DNA of 64,000 bases from Paraburkholderia sp. BL9I2N2 (GCF_004339745.1 NZ_SMGP01000001.1:2480001-2544000), one strand, 5' to 3'. Counted from the stretch's first letter, positions 37,397-46,358 are shown. Made by a program: numbers and translations. The notes: generated by a model not told the origin, from the sequence alone.

Positions 37397-38237
37397 ATTC
37401 CACCTCCCCAACCACCTCGCGGATGGGAAACACTGGGCCTTCGCGACAGACGCGAAGGAATTTGCGGTCACCGTCGCAATCGAACAACCGCACGCATGAA
37501 AGACAGACGCCCATGCCGCACGCCATGCGTTGTTCCATCGCGACTTCGGCGGTGATTCGCGGATAGTCGGAAAGGACGCGCTGCAACAGCATCAACAGAC
37601 GATGCGACCCACAGGTATAGATGGCATCAGGACGCTGCTGCTCGATGAGCTCACGCAGCAGCACCTCCATCGCTTCGACCGAAGACGTTCCGTCCGCATC
37701 GAAAACACTGCGGACATCCGCCGTCGCGCCCCGCAGAAACTCTTTTTCCATGAGGTCGGCCGGCGAGCGTGCCGACATGACGGCCGTGATGTCGACACCC
37801 GCTTGGGACGCTTCCTTGATGAGCGGAGCCATCGTGGCCAGACCGACGCCACGCGCGACCACGAGAATGCGGCGATAGTTGGCGCTGAAGGTGAAGGTGT
37901 TGCCCAACGGCCCGACGATGTCCATGCGACCGCCTTCGAGCAAGGTCGCCATCGCCTTCGTGCCAACGCCCGTGACGTTGTAGAGAAACTCGATGCGGTT
38001 GTCTTCGGGACCGGCACCATAGACACTCATCGGGCGCAGCAGGAACGGTTCGTGTTCCAGCGTAGTCGGGCATTTGAGCTGGTAGAACTGCCCAGCCTTC
38101 GTGATTCGCGCGATGGGCGCGTCTGCTTCCAGACGGATGTACTTGTATCGCTGGTTGACCCAGTAGTGCTCTGCGACTCTGCAACGATAGGAAGCGACAA
38201 TTGCGGCGTTCTCGACGCCGCACGGGCTTGCTGACAT
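37389..38237 (-). CDS. pyrK: Dihydroorotate dehydrogenase electron-transfer subunit (PyrK type)
   Basis: A 282-residue ferredoxin-reductase-like protein with GGAG upstream of the ATG. The FAD domain has the LLRPMSV motif (about 67-72), and the NAD-binding segment VVARGVGLATMAPL is at 126-139. The C-terminal 2Fe-2S domain has cysteines C240, C245, C248 and C264 in the PyrK spacing Cx4Cx2Cx15C. It carries electrons between NAD(H) and the FMN of PyrD. It is translationally coupled to pyrD (8-base overlap) and lies 70 bases downstream of the MFS gene. Confidence 0.9.
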   Translation of the reverse strand: MSASPCGVENAAIVASYRCRVAEHYWVNQRYKYIRLEADAPIARITKAGQFYQLKCPTTLEHEPFLLRPMSVYGAGPEDNRIEFLYNVTGVGTKAMATLLEGGRMDIVGPLGNTFTFSANYRRILVVARGVGLATMAPLIKEASQAGVDITAVMSARSPADLMEKEFLRGATADVRSVFDADGTSSVEAMEVLLRELIEQQRPDAIYTCGSHRLLMLLQRVLSDYPRITAEVAMEQRMACGMGVCLSCVRLFDCDGDRKFLRVCREGPVFPIREVVGEVEFG

Positions 38238-38307
38238 GATGACTCCACTCTTCGATAACGCTGCGGACCGGTCAGGTGAACAGAGCGGTTCACAGCAAAC
38301 TGTCTGG

Positions 38308-39564
38308 TTATTCCAGTTCCGCGCCCTTCAACTCGGGAATGAGAAAGATCGTTGCGACCATGTCGAGCACATAGATGCTTGCGAGCAGGGCAATCGCGAG
38401 TTGCAGCGAATAAGCAGCGGCAATACCACCCACGACGATAGGACCCAATCCGCCGACCGCGCGGCCGACATTGAAAAGAACGTTCTGTGCGGTAGCGCGC
38501 GCCGCTGTCGGATAGGCCTCCGACATCAGGGCACCGTAGCCGCCAATCATTCCGTTGACGAACATGCCCATGAGCGCGCCGGCCCACAGCATCACGCCTG
38601 GGTCTGAGAGCTTCGAATAGGTAATGACCATCGCCACCGCGCCAGCCTGGAAGAGCAGGAAGGTCGGCTTGCGTCCAATGCGGTCCGCCAACTGGCCGAA
38701 GATATAGACTCCGACCATCATTCCGACGATGGTCACCGACGTCCAGAGCGCCGACTTGGTGAGACCAAATCCAAGCGTTCTGGCGAGGTAAGTCGGTAGC
38801 CAGATCATGATGCCGTAGTAACCGAAGTTCTGGACCGAACACAGAATGACGATGCCGAGACTCGTGCGGGCGGTGCGTCCGTCGGCGATGAGCAGCCTGA
38901 AGGCGTTAGGCTTCCTGGCTGATGTCTTCGCACTCCGCACGAACACTTCAGGCTCATGCAGCTTGTTGCGCACGACCCATGCAACGAGTGCCGGCGCCAC
39001 GCCGAGCAGGAACATGCCGCGCCAGCCGATATGCGGAAGCAGCAGCGGCGTGAGTAGAGAGGCTGCAAGCACGCCGCTCTGCCAGCCGAGCGCAACATAC
39101 GACGACACGCGCGCGCGATGTCTTGCAGGCCATGCTTCAGCGGCCAACGCCATGCCGATTCCGAACTCACCACCCAGACCGATACCCGCGACTGTCCGGT
39201 AGGCCAGCAAATCCCAGAAGCCGTGAGCGAAGGCACACATCCCGGTGAAGAGCGCAAAAATCACGATGGTCCACGTCAGAACCCGGATGCGGCCGAACCG
39301 GTCCGACAGCGCGCCGAACAGAATGCCACCGCCCACCGCGCCAATCAGCGTCCACGTGACCAGCGCACCCGACTGCTGCGTGCTCAGATGCAGATCCAAC
39401 GCGATGGCAGGCAACATGAACCCAAGAATGAGCAGGTCGAATCCGTCCATCGCGTAGCCGATCGCCGAACCGGCCAGTGCTTTCCAGGCGTACTTGCTGG
39501 GACGGTCGTCCGCCCCGACTGGCGCGCTGGCATCGTGCCCTGCCGCCCTTGCATTTGCTTCCAT
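38308..39564 (-). CDS. MFS transporter, candidate orotate/dihydroorotate importer
   Basis: A 418-residue, 12-segment major facilitator. The start MEANARAAG is supported by GGAGG close upstream; an upstream in-frame extension of 50 residues is rejected. AAHS/SHS-like features are the GYAMDGFDLLILGFML opening helix (DGFD motif typical of organic acid:H+ symporters), the loop 2-3 motif GALSDRFGRIRVL, and the GQLADRIGRKP repeat in the second half. It is the first gene of the orotate operon, so orotate or another carboxylated pyrimidine is the likely substrate, by context only. Two GTCT-N8-AGAC-like sites lie 81-96 and 235-250 bases upstream of the start. Confidence 0.9.
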   Translation of the reverse strand: MEANARAAGHDASAPVGADDRPSKYAWKALAGSAIGYAMDGFDLLILGFMLPAIALDLHLSTQQSGALVTWTLIGAVGGGILFGALSDRFGRIRVLTWTIVIFALFTGMCAFAHGFWDLLAYRTVAGIGLGGEFGIGMALAAEAWPARHRARVSSYVALGWQSGVLAASLLTPLLLPHIGWRGMFLLGVAPALVAWVVRNKLHEPEVFVRSAKTSARKPNAFRLLIADGRTARTSLGIVILCSVQNFGYYGIMIWLPTYLARTLGFGLTKSALWTSVTIVGMMVGVYIFGQLADRIGRKPTFLLFQAGAVAMVITYSKLSDPGVMLWAGALMGMFVNGMIGGYGALMSEAYPTAARATAQNVLFNVGRAVGGLGPIVVGGIAAAYSLQLAIALLASIYVLDMVATIFLIPELKGAELE

Positions 39565-39644
39565 GACTTCCTCCAGTGGAGACTTCCCTTCAAGCGATTC
39601 GAAAACGGTCTTTGTGGACCCGCGCGTCAACCACAACGCTATTC

Positions 39645-39660
39645 GTACAAAAAAATAGAC
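39645..39660. promoter_or_regulatory. Degenerate GTCT-N8-AGAC-like site upstream of the MFS gene
   Basis: GTACAAAAAAATAGAC: the right half-site AGAC is exact and the left is degenerate (GTAC). The spacer is A/T-rich as in the better sites at 39799, 41089 and 42631. Confidence 0.4.
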
Positions 39661-39798
39661 GATCAGCGCGCCTGAAATCATCCCGCAAGACACAAATCGG
39701 GAAACTTCATGCAATGCGCTGTGTAGTGACGTCCCGGGTCTTGAACTACGTAGAAAGGTGGCTGTCTCGGACGCTGAACTCTGTCGGTTCAGAGGGCC

Positions 39799-39814
39799 GT
39801 CTAAATATTTAGAC
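39799..39814. promoter_or_regulatory. Perfect 16-bp palindrome GTCTAAATATTTAGAC, candidate operator
   Basis: A perfect inverted repeat in the 338-base gap between the MFS gene and the porin. It shares the GTCT-N8-AGAC layout with sites at 41089 and 42631. A candidate operator of the XRE regulator at 41228. Confidence 0.65.
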
Positions 39815-39902
39815 TACGCGCTTTTGGCGCACCCTGCAACGCGATTTCCGTCAGTGAAAACCCGTAAGCGCGAATTGGCCGAACGCAGGTCGCGCCACGC
39901 AC

Positions 39903-40961
39903 TCAGAAGTTGTGGCGAAGGCCTGCGCCGTATGTCAGTCCCGTGGACTGGCTAGCGTAGTGGTCGTATTTGAACGCCGCGTACACATCGGTACGCTTGG
40001 AGAGCGGATAGTCGTATCCGACCGCCCAGGTGGTGCGGTGAACGCCGCCACTGTTCGGCCCCGTCGACTTCGAATACACAAAGTCTCCGAGCACCGACCC
40101 CACGCCCACGGGAATCGAGACGCCAAGCTGCTCCGAATTGGTCGTTGTCGTACCCAGCGTCGCCTTGTCGCGGATGTTCATGAAGCCGGCGAATACGCGA
40201 ACCACGTTGAAGTTGTACGACCCGTCGAGTTGAATCGTCTCCTGGCTCTTGAGACCGGGTATAGCCGGCAATGCCGTCGCGATGTCACCCGCCACATTGC
40301 TGTAGTTGATGTACTGGTAGTTGGCCGCGAGCACGACCGGGCCGTTCGCATAGTTGAGCGTCCCACCCCACTTGTGCGCACCGGCGTCACCCGCCGTGTT
40401 ACCGAACGAATAGATCACGGTACCGTTCAGGCCGCCGATCGTCGGCGACGAATAGGCTACGGCGTTGTTCCAGCCGGAATCGCCCACGACGCCCTGCGGA
40501 CCGAGCCCCTTATACGTGTGGAAAATCCACGGAGAGAACGTATAGGAGTTGAAGAACGGATTGAGATTGATCGTTGAAATGTACAGAGGCGTTGTCAACC
40601 TCCCCGCACGAATGGAACCATACGGCGTGGCAATGCCGAGGTACGCGTTGCGAGAGAAGAAACTGTCGTTCGTGAAGCGGCCGTACGTGCCGTTCTGCGG
40701 CTGGAAATAGCTCTCGAGCACGAAGAATGTGGAATAGCCACCGCCCAGGTCCTCTGTCCCGCGAAGCCCCCAAAAAGACGTCGACAGCCCGCCCCCTTGC
40801 GTCACCACGGCCGCATGGGCGCCCGGGTTTTTGACGGAGCCGACAAACGCGTCGACCAGACCGTAAAGCTGCACCGAGGATTGCGCGAACGCCGGAGCGC
40901 TCAGCGCGGCAGTGCCGAAGAGACAAAGACTCGGCAGGAGTTTGAATTTTGCACCAGACAT
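39903..40961 (-). CDS. Gram-negative porin beside the orotate operon
   Basis: A 352-residue outer-membrane porin. The start MSGAKFKLLP has AGAGG seven bases upstream; 25 upstream residues of the ORF are rejected. The signal peptide ends PAFA. The mature protein begins QSSVQLYGLVDAFVG and has the porin-typical LGGGYSTFFVLESYFQPQNG region and SFFSRNAYLGIATPYGSIRAGR, ending in HNF. It is oriented like the operon and lies between it and the divergent XRE regulator, with a shared operator-like site at 41089. Outer-membrane entry of orotate is a reasonable inference. Confidence 0.92.
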   Translation of the reverse strand: MSGAKFKLLPSLCLFGTAALSAPAFAQSSVQLYGLVDAFVGSVKNPGAHAAVVTQGGGLSTSFWGLRGTEDLGGGYSTFFVLESYFQPQNGTYGRFTNDSFFSRNAYLGIATPYGSIRAGRLTTPLYISTINLNPFFNSYTFSPWIFHTYKGLGPQGVVGDSGWNNAVAYSSPTIGGLNGTVIYSFGNTAGDAGAHKWGGTLNYANGPVVLAANYQYINYSNVAGDIATALPAIPGLKSQETIQLDGSYNFNVVRVFAGFMNIRDKATLGTTTTNSEQLGVSIPVGVGSVLGDFVYSKSTGPNSGGVHRTTWAVGYDYPLSKRTDVYAAFKYDHYASQSTGLTYGAGLRHNF

Positions 40962-41088
40962 GAAAAGCCTCTTGTTCGTTTCAGCTGACAGCCGCGTGGT
41001 CTTCCGGATTGCGTCGTCGACATCGCAAACGCGCACCGGGCATCTGTGACGCGCCGCCGGGCGAACGTCACATGAGAATCTTGCGACC

Positions 41089-41104
41089 GTCTAAATAAAA
41101 CGAC
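41089..41104. promoter_or_regulatory. GTCT-N8-CGAC operator-like site in the porin/regulator gap
   Basis: GTCTAAATAAAACGAC lies in the 266-base divergent gap, 128 bases from the porin start and 124 from the regulator start. It differs by one base from the GTCT-N8-AGAC consensus and shares the GTCTAAAT left arm with 39799. Confidence 0.6.
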
Positions 41105-41227
41105 AAGTGTACAAAAAAGCAAAAACTCTAGAATTTTGCCAAAAACGCCTCGGTATCTTCCCTGGTAATGCAGCTTTGACGACGCCTTGAGGTACAATTC
41201 GTTTGGATTTTTATACGAGGATGTATC

Positions 41228-42136
41228 GTGGCCGAAGTTCTAGGTTTCCGCAAAACAGCGCCCACTTTCGACTTCCTCGCTATCGGCGAGCGCCTTCGCG
41301 CCTATCGCATGGCTCGCGGACTTCGCTCCGACGACATTGCTGAACGGCTCGCAATTTCCCGCGCCGCCGTCTACAACCTCGAGCGTGGTGAAATCGTCAA
41401 GATTGAAACGCTCGAGCGTCTGGCAGCGCTGCTGGAAGTGACGCTTCCCAATCTGCTCGGGGTTGAGTCCGAGTACCACGACTCCGCGGTCAGTTACTTC
41501 GAGCGCATGCGCCAGCTCGAATCGCGCTCGACGCGCATCCTCGCCAACTTCGATCCGATTTCATTCCTGCTTACCTCTGAAGCGTACCCGCAGCATCTGC
41601 GCTCCATGCTTGACGAGAGCGTGCCCGACGAACTGGTCGGAGAAAGCTCGAAGCGGATCAACAGCGACGTCCTGAAAATTCTGGCCGCACGGCGCAAGGT
41701 GTTCGAACAGCAGCGTCCTGGCATCCTCAGCCTGATTGGTCTCCGGCAGATTGAGCAGTTCCTGCATCATGGGCTGGTGGGCCGTTTAGGCCTGCCTTCA
41801 GGCGTGCAACTCGAGCGAAAAATTGCGGCACGCAAGGAAGTCGCACACATGATCGAGGTGTTGAACAGCGACCCTATTGGCGTCCAGGTCGGTATCGTGA
41901 CCGACAATCTGCCGAGTGAGACCTTCCAGATTTTCGAGGAACCGGGCAGCCAGCATGTAGCGGTATCGCCCTTTCGCCTCGGCGAACTCCCGAATGTGCG
42001 AACAGGTATTGCGACGATTACAACGTCAGCCGATGCTGTCGCGATGTACCGCGGCCTGATCGAGCGCGTGTGGGCCGGTTCCGCCAAAGGGCGCGACGGC
42101 GCGAAGCTCCTGCAACTGCTACTCGATCGCGGTTAA
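41228..42136 (+). CDS. XRE-family transcriptional regulator with large C-terminal domain
   Basis: A 302-residue protein; the GTG start has GAGG seven bases upstream. The N-terminal helix-turn-helix is at about 18-70 (LRAYRMARGLRSDDIAERLA, SRAAVYNLERGE, LERLAALLEVTLPNLLG). A C-terminal domain of about 220 residues resembles no enzyme I recognise and may sense a ligand (TDNLPSETFQIFEEPGSQHVAVSPF). It is divergent from the porin and orotate operon. The recurring GTCT palindrome around it makes it the likely local regulator; repression versus activation is not evident. Confidence 0.87.
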   Translation: MAEVLGFRKTAPTFDFLAIGERLRAYRMARGLRSDDIAERLAISRAAVYNLERGEIVKIETLERLAALLEVTLPNLLGVESEYHDSAVSYFERMRQLESRSTRILANFDPISFLLTSEAYPQHLRSMLDESVPDELVGESSKRINSDVLKILAARRKVFEQQRPGILSLIGLRQIEQFLHHGLVGRLGLPSGVQLERKIAARKEVAHMIEVLNSDPIGVQVGIVTDNLPSETFQIFEEPGSQHVAVSPFRLGELPNVRTGIATITTSADAVAMYRGLIERVWAGSAKGRDGAKLLQLLLDRG

Positions 42137-42228
42137 TCCCGCAGGATGCCCCGACCTCGCCGCGGCCGCTGTTAGCGCCGGATCATACGACAGGCGCACA
42201 CGACAATTTTCAGATGCACGCCGCCAGG

Positions 42229-42552
42229 TCAGACGACCATGGCCGGCGCCACCTTCGCGGCGAACGCGTTGAGGGCCTCGAGAAAAGCGGCATCCGAGGC
42301 TTCGCTGGCCTCTTTCAGTGCCTTTGTATCGCGCCGCAACTCAGCGAGAAATTCATCGACCAAACCGGTGGATACGGCAACGCCCTCGTGACGTTCGCTA
42401 AAAGCGTTCGCCCGCTCCGCAAGTAGCACGAGAGCCGCCGATTCACGCCCCGAAGCGGTGGCTGCGTCGCGGCACTGCGATGCGAAATGGCGGATGTCAG
42501 AGAAGCCGACGTGTGAGCGCTCGAGCCACACGCTTGCGAGCTGAAGATTCAT
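42229..42552 (-). CDS. Hypothetical helical protein near the XRE regulator
   Basis: A 107-residue protein starting MNLQLASVWLERSH with GAGGGA upstream; the longer ORF start is unsupported. It is predicted largely alpha-helical (SRESAALVLLAERANAFSERHE-type heptads, FLEALNAFAAKVAP). No signal peptide, membrane segment or recognised domain. It converges with the regulator gene (92 bases apart) and has a perfect GTCT-A8-AGAC site 79 bases upstream, so it may belong to the same regulon. Confidence 0.65.
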   Translation of the reverse strand: MNLQLASVWLERSHVGFSDIRHFASQCRDAATASGRESAALVLLAERANAFSERHEGVAVSTGLVDEFLAELRRDTKALKEASEASDAAFLEALNAFAAKVAPAMVV

Positions 42553-42630
42553 TTTGCGTCCCTCATTCGACAATGATGCGACAACGCTGCATGAGCCATG
42601 CAGACGTGCCGGAGACCACATCATGCTCCC

Positions 42631-42646
42631 GTCTAAAAAAAAAGAC
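42631..42646. promoter_or_regulatory. GTCT-A8-AGAC operator-like site
   Basis: GTCTAAAAAAAAAGAC has exact half-sites with an all-A spacer. It lies between the chloride channel stop (42710) and the hypothetical gene starting at 42552. Confidence 0.6.
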
Positions 42647-42709
42647 AACCGGCCGGGCGGCATTTGGCCGTGCGGCGCTCAACCCGCGTCGTCGCGAATA
42701 GCACAAGCC

Positions 42710-44041
42710 TTATCGCGCTTTGCTCGCGCCACTCCAGCTAAACCCAAAGTTCGACTGCATTGCAGGCGCCCACTTCGCACACGCACGAAAACCCAACAGC
42801 GCGCCGCCCACGGCAAACAACACAGGAATCAGAAAATCCTGGCTTACGCGGGTGAATTCGAACATGAGCACCACCGCCGTAATCGGCATCTGCATCGAGG
42901 CAGCGAGAAACGCCGTTGCGCCGACCACCGCAAATGCGCCCAACGACGCCCCCGGCCACACGAGGCTCCACAATCCGCCGAGCACGATCGCCAGCAGCGC
43001 GCCATTCGCGAGCCCCGGCGTGAGCAGGCCGCCTTCGGCGCCCGCGCGCAAACTGCTCGCGGTGATGACCACCTTCAGCACCAGCAGCATCGCGGCGAGA
43101 CTGATGGTCAAGCCGCCATCGAATGCCAGTCCCGCAGGTCCCTTGCCATTGCCGAGCAACTGCGGGAAATGCATCGCGAGGACGCCGATCATCGCGAAGT
43201 TCAGCAGCGACAACACGGGCAGGCGCCAGTTCTTCGGCGCGGCCGCGCGCGAGCGATTCATCAGTTCCGTGAAGCTCCACGCCGCCACGCCGAAAATCGG
43301 ACCGCACACCACGGACCAGACCACGAGCGTGGGGCTGAGGGTCATCGACGGCACGAGATATTGATGCTCGTTGCCCAGTCCCAGTTGCGCGACCAACGCG
43401 GCCACCGACGAGGTCACGATGGCCGGCACCAGTGCGGGCCAGCCGAAGGTGCCCAGCAAGACCTCGAGCACGAACACCGCGCCGCCGAGCGGCACGTTAT
43501 AGACCGCGGCCAAACCGGCGCCCGCGCCGCACGCCACCATGATCCGGCTCTGCGCGACCGACAGCCCCGCGCGGCGCGACAGCCAGCCGGCGAACGCCGA
43601 GCCGATCTCACGCGGCGCGACTTCGCGGCCGAGCGGCGAGCCGAGCGCCACGGTGACGATCTGCAGCACTGCATGGATCGTCGTGCTCATTATGGGCATC
43701 CGCGGATCGTCGGATTTGACGGCCTGGCGAATGCTCACGAGCGGCCGGCCGAATCGATATAGCGCCCACCAGCCGAATCCCGCCACCAGGCCGCAAATCG
43801 TCAGCACGAGCAGGCGGCGTTCGGGCGCGGCACCACTGACGCCCTGTAGAAAACTCTCGGCGCTGATCACGTGCGTCACGCTGTAGCCGTATGCAAGATG
43901 CTGGACGCCGTGCAGCAGCAACGCGAGCAGCATGCCGCCGAGACCGGCGCCGATACCCGTGAGCAACGTGACCGCGGCGATCACGGCAAACGGACTGCGC
44001 TCGCGGCGTACAGGCTCCGAAGTGATTGATTTGACTGACAT
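42710..44041 (-). CDS. ClC-family voltage-gated chloride channel/antiporter
   Basis: A 443-residue integral membrane protein of the ClC family, with start MSVKSITSEP. The gating-glutamate motif is GREVAP with E140, a variant of the common GREGP seen in one bacterial EriC subgroup. VYNVPLGGAVFVLEV and the second-half GAEGGLLTPGLANGALL correspond to the anion-coordinating regions. About ten or more membrane helices are expected in the antiparallel ClC repeat. There are no CBS domains. It may exchange chloride (or fluoride) for protons; specificity cannot be assigned. Confidence 0.9.
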   Translation of the reverse strand: MSVKSITSEPVRRERSPFAVIAAVTLLTGIGAGLGGMLLALLLHGVQHLAYGYSVTHVISAESFLQGVSGAAPERRLLVLTICGLVAGFGWWALYRFGRPLVSIRQAVKSDDPRMPIMSTTIHAVLQIVTVALGSPLGREVAPREIGSAFAGWLSRRAGLSVAQSRIMVACGAGAGLAAVYNVPLGGAVFVLEVLLGTFGWPALVPAIVTSSVAALVAQLGLGNEHQYLVPSMTLSPTLVVWSVVCGPIFGVAAWSFTELMNRSRAAAPKNWRLPVLSLLNFAMIGVLAMHFPQLLGNGKGPAGLAFDGGLTISLAAMLLVLKVVITASSLRAGAEGGLLTPGLANGALLAIVLGGLWSLVWPGASLGAFAVVGATAFLAASMQMPITAVVLMFEFTRVSQDFLIPVLFAVGGALLGFRACAKWAPAMQSNFGFSWSGASKAR

Positions 44042-44206
44042 GGCGCGTCGACAAAAGCGAAATAAGTGGGATGACGACCATGGTATTCCGCGACGCAACA
44101 TGAATCAAATTGATTTTTCAGCTCGACTGATGCGCAAGGTGCATATATTGAAAATGGCGACTTTCCGGTCCGCCCCGCGCGACCGGCGCGGTGCCATCGC
44201 ACAGAA

Positions 44207-44581
44207 TTAGCGAGTGGAAACGAAGAACATCGACACCACGCACGCGACGCCGACAAACCAGACCAAAGAACGCAGCGACGCGAGATTCGCGACATACAGC
44301 ACGCCGTGCAACACACGTGCGACGACAAACGTGATCGCCAGCCAGTTGATCCACGTACCCGATCCGCCCGCCTGTCCCGCTACGACGACCGCCGCGGTGA
44401 ACATCGCCAGCGCTTCCCACGCGTTCTGATGCGCGGCATGTGCCCGCGCGCGCCAGCCTTCGAGACCGGCAAGATAAGCGCGTGGCGTGCGATTGTCGTA
44501 GCACTTGCTGACCTTCGCCAGCATGGTCCACGGAAACGGCAACAGCGCCACGATGAGCAGGCATAAATGCGGAATCGTCAT
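44207..44581 (-). CDS. MAPEG-family membrane protein
   Basis: A 124-residue protein with four hydrophobic segments. The start MTIPHLCLL has AAGGGA about ten bases upstream; a 63-residue upstream extension of the ORF is rejected. The central RARAAHQNAWEALAMF matches the MAPEG signature (RAxxAHQNxxE), as in bacterial membrane-associated eicosanoid/glutathione metabolism proteins. The bacterial function is usually unknown. Confidence 0.87.
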   Translation of the reverse strand: MTIPHLCLLIVALLPFPWTMLAKVSKCYDNRTPRAYLAGLEGWRARAHAAHQNAWEALAMFTAAVVVAGQAGGSGTWINWLAITFVVARVLHGVLYVANLASLRSLVWFVGVACVVSMFFVSTR

Positions 44582-44981
44582 AGGTTGGTGTCCCTTGTAT
44601 GCACGGCACGAAATGCCGCGAGCCGCTGTTATACCCGCGGCCCGCACCGCCGCCAACTGGAATTCCGCGAGCGTCACTTCTACCGATAGGCGAATCACTA
44701 AACTCAAAATGACCGGATCAGCAAGAAAATCACATCCGAAATAGATTACAAATAAAAAACTAAATCGCACACACCATTAATACAATAATTACATTTAGCC
44801 AACATAAATGGCGCGCTTCATGAAATCTGCTCCAGGGATTAATACGGATAAACGCGCGTTCATTCATGCAAGCTTTTAACAGTCGGCGTACACTCGCTCG
44901 AAGCCCATGCCACGGGGCGTGCGGGGCTGCGGAGCCACCTGTCGTCAAACACGGGTGATTGGAGAACCAGGAGAACAATCA
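44582..44981. other. AT-rich regulatory region upstream of MFS transporter
   Basis: 400 bases; 44740-44830 is strikingly AT-rich compared with the surroundings. No gene supported. It probably contains the transporter promoter, possibly with H-NS-like or regulator binding. Confidence 0.4.
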
Positions 44982-46202
44982 ATGAGTTGGACACGGGAAC
45001 AGAGAAACGTCACGATCGCTGCCTATCTGGGCTGGACACTCGACGCATTCGATTTCTTTCTAATGGTGTTCGTATTGAAAGATATTGCGGCGGAGTTCAA
45101 TACAAAAATCCCCGAGGTCGCCTTCGGCATCATGCTGACCTTGGTGATGCGTCCGCTCGGCGCATTGATTTTCGGCTGGCTCGCCGACAAGTACGGCCGC
45201 CGTCCCACGCTGATGGTCAATATCGCGTGTTTCTCCCTGCTGGAATTACTGTCCGGCTTTTCGCCGAACCTGGCCACTCTGCTCGTGCTGCGCGCGCTGT
45301 TCGGCATCGCGATGGGCGGCGAATGGGGCGTCGGCGGCGCACTGACCATGGAAACCGTGCCGCCGAAGTCGCGCGGCATCGTCTCGGGTCTGCTGCAGGC
45401 CGGCTATCCGAGCGGCTATCTGCTCGCCTCGGTCGTGTTCGGCGTGTTCTATCAGTACATCGGCTGGCGCGGCATGTTCTTCGTCGGCGTACTGCCGGCG
45501 TTGCTCGTGCTGTATGTGCGGGCGCACGTGCCGGAATCGCCGGCCTTCAAGACGCTCGAAAAGAAAGCGCGTCCGGGTCTCGTCGCCACGCTCAGGCAGA
45601 ACGTCAAGCTGTCGCTGTACGCGATCATTCTGATGACCGCGTTCAATTTCTTCTCGCACGGCTCACAAGATCTGTATCCGACCTTCCTGCGCGTGCAGCA
45701 TCAGTTCGACGCGCACACGGTGTCGTGGATCACGATCGTGCTGAACATCGGCGCGATTTGCGGCGGCCTGTTCTTCGGCGCATTGTCGGAAAAGATCGGC
45801 CGCAAGCGCGCGATCTTCATTGCTGCGTTGATCGCGTTGCCAGTGCTGCCGCTGTGGGCCTTCTCGACCACGCCGGTGCTGCTCGCAGTGGGCGCCTTCC
45901 TGATGCAGATCTCCGTGCAGGGCGCATGGGGCGTGATTCCGGTGCACCTGAACGAAATCTCGCCCGATGAAATTCGCGCGACGTTCCCCGGTCTCGTGTA
46001 TCAGCTCGGCAATCTGATCGCGTCGGTGAACGGACCGTTGCAGGCGAGCGCCGCCGAAGCGCACGGCAACAACTACGCGCTCATCATGGCGGTTGTGATC
46101 GGTATCGTGGCAGTGGTGATTGCCGCGCTGATTCCGTTCAGCCGCGAGCGCCGCGGCATCGACATGACACAGTCGGCCAAGCAGGTTGCGGCACGGGTTT
46201 AA
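44982..46202 (+). CDS. MFS transporter, sialate:H+ symporter/carboxylate type
   Basis: A 406-residue, 12-segment major facilitator starting MSWTREQRNV, with AGGAG eight bases upstream. The first helix is LGWTLDAFDFFLMVFVL and loop 2-3 is GWLADKYGRRPTLM. RALFGIAMGGEWGVGGAL follows, then GALSEKIGRKRAI in the second half. This pattern matches the SHS family (lactate, pyruvate, sialate and related monocarboxylates). A terminator lies 120 bases after the stop, so it is monocistronic. Confidence 0.9.
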   Translation: MSWTREQRNVTIAAYLGWTLDAFDFFLMVFVLKDIAAEFNTKIPEVAFGIMLTLVMRPLGALIFGWLADKYGRRPTLMVNIACFSLLELLSGFSPNLATLLVLRALFGIAMGGEWGVGGALTMETVPPKSRGIVSGLLQAGYPSGYLLASVVFGVFYQYIGWRGMFFVGVLPALLVLYVRAHVPESPAFKTLEKKARPGLVATLRQNVKLSLYAIILMTAFNFFSHGSQDLYPTFLRVQHQFDAHTVSWITIVLNIGAICGGLFFGALSEKIGRKRAIFIAALIALPVLPLWAFSTTPVLLAVGAFLMQISVQGAWGVIPVHLNEISPDEIRATFPGLVYQLGNLIASVNGPLQASAAEAHGNNYALIMAVVIGIVAVVIAALIPFSRERRGIDMTQSAKQVAARV

Positions 46203-46323
46203 GCGTTCGAACCAAACAGCTATTTTGCCGACGCATTATCTGGAACAATAGGCGCAAAGGCCGCGCGACGCAGAGCACGCGTCAGCAAATAGCAGCAAGG
46301 CCAAACAAGTGGCGAGCAATACG

Positions 46324-46358
46324 AGGCCGTTCCGATTTCCATCGGAACGGCCTTTTTT
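46324..46358 (+). terminator. Rho-independent terminator after MFS transporter
   Basis: AGGCCGTTCCGAT pairs with ATCGGAACGGCCT around a TTCC loop (13 bp), followed by six T. Confidence 0.93.

Larger units (their letters stand above)
39565..39902. other. Leader region of the orotate operon
   Basis: 338 bases upstream of the MFS gene and downstream of the porin stop. They hold the two operator-like sites listed separately; no gene was found. Confidence 0.5.

Noticed and set aside
42554..43762. 402-residue plus-strand ORF over the chloride channel gene
   Set aside because: Arg/His-rich shadow of the ClC gene on the other strand.
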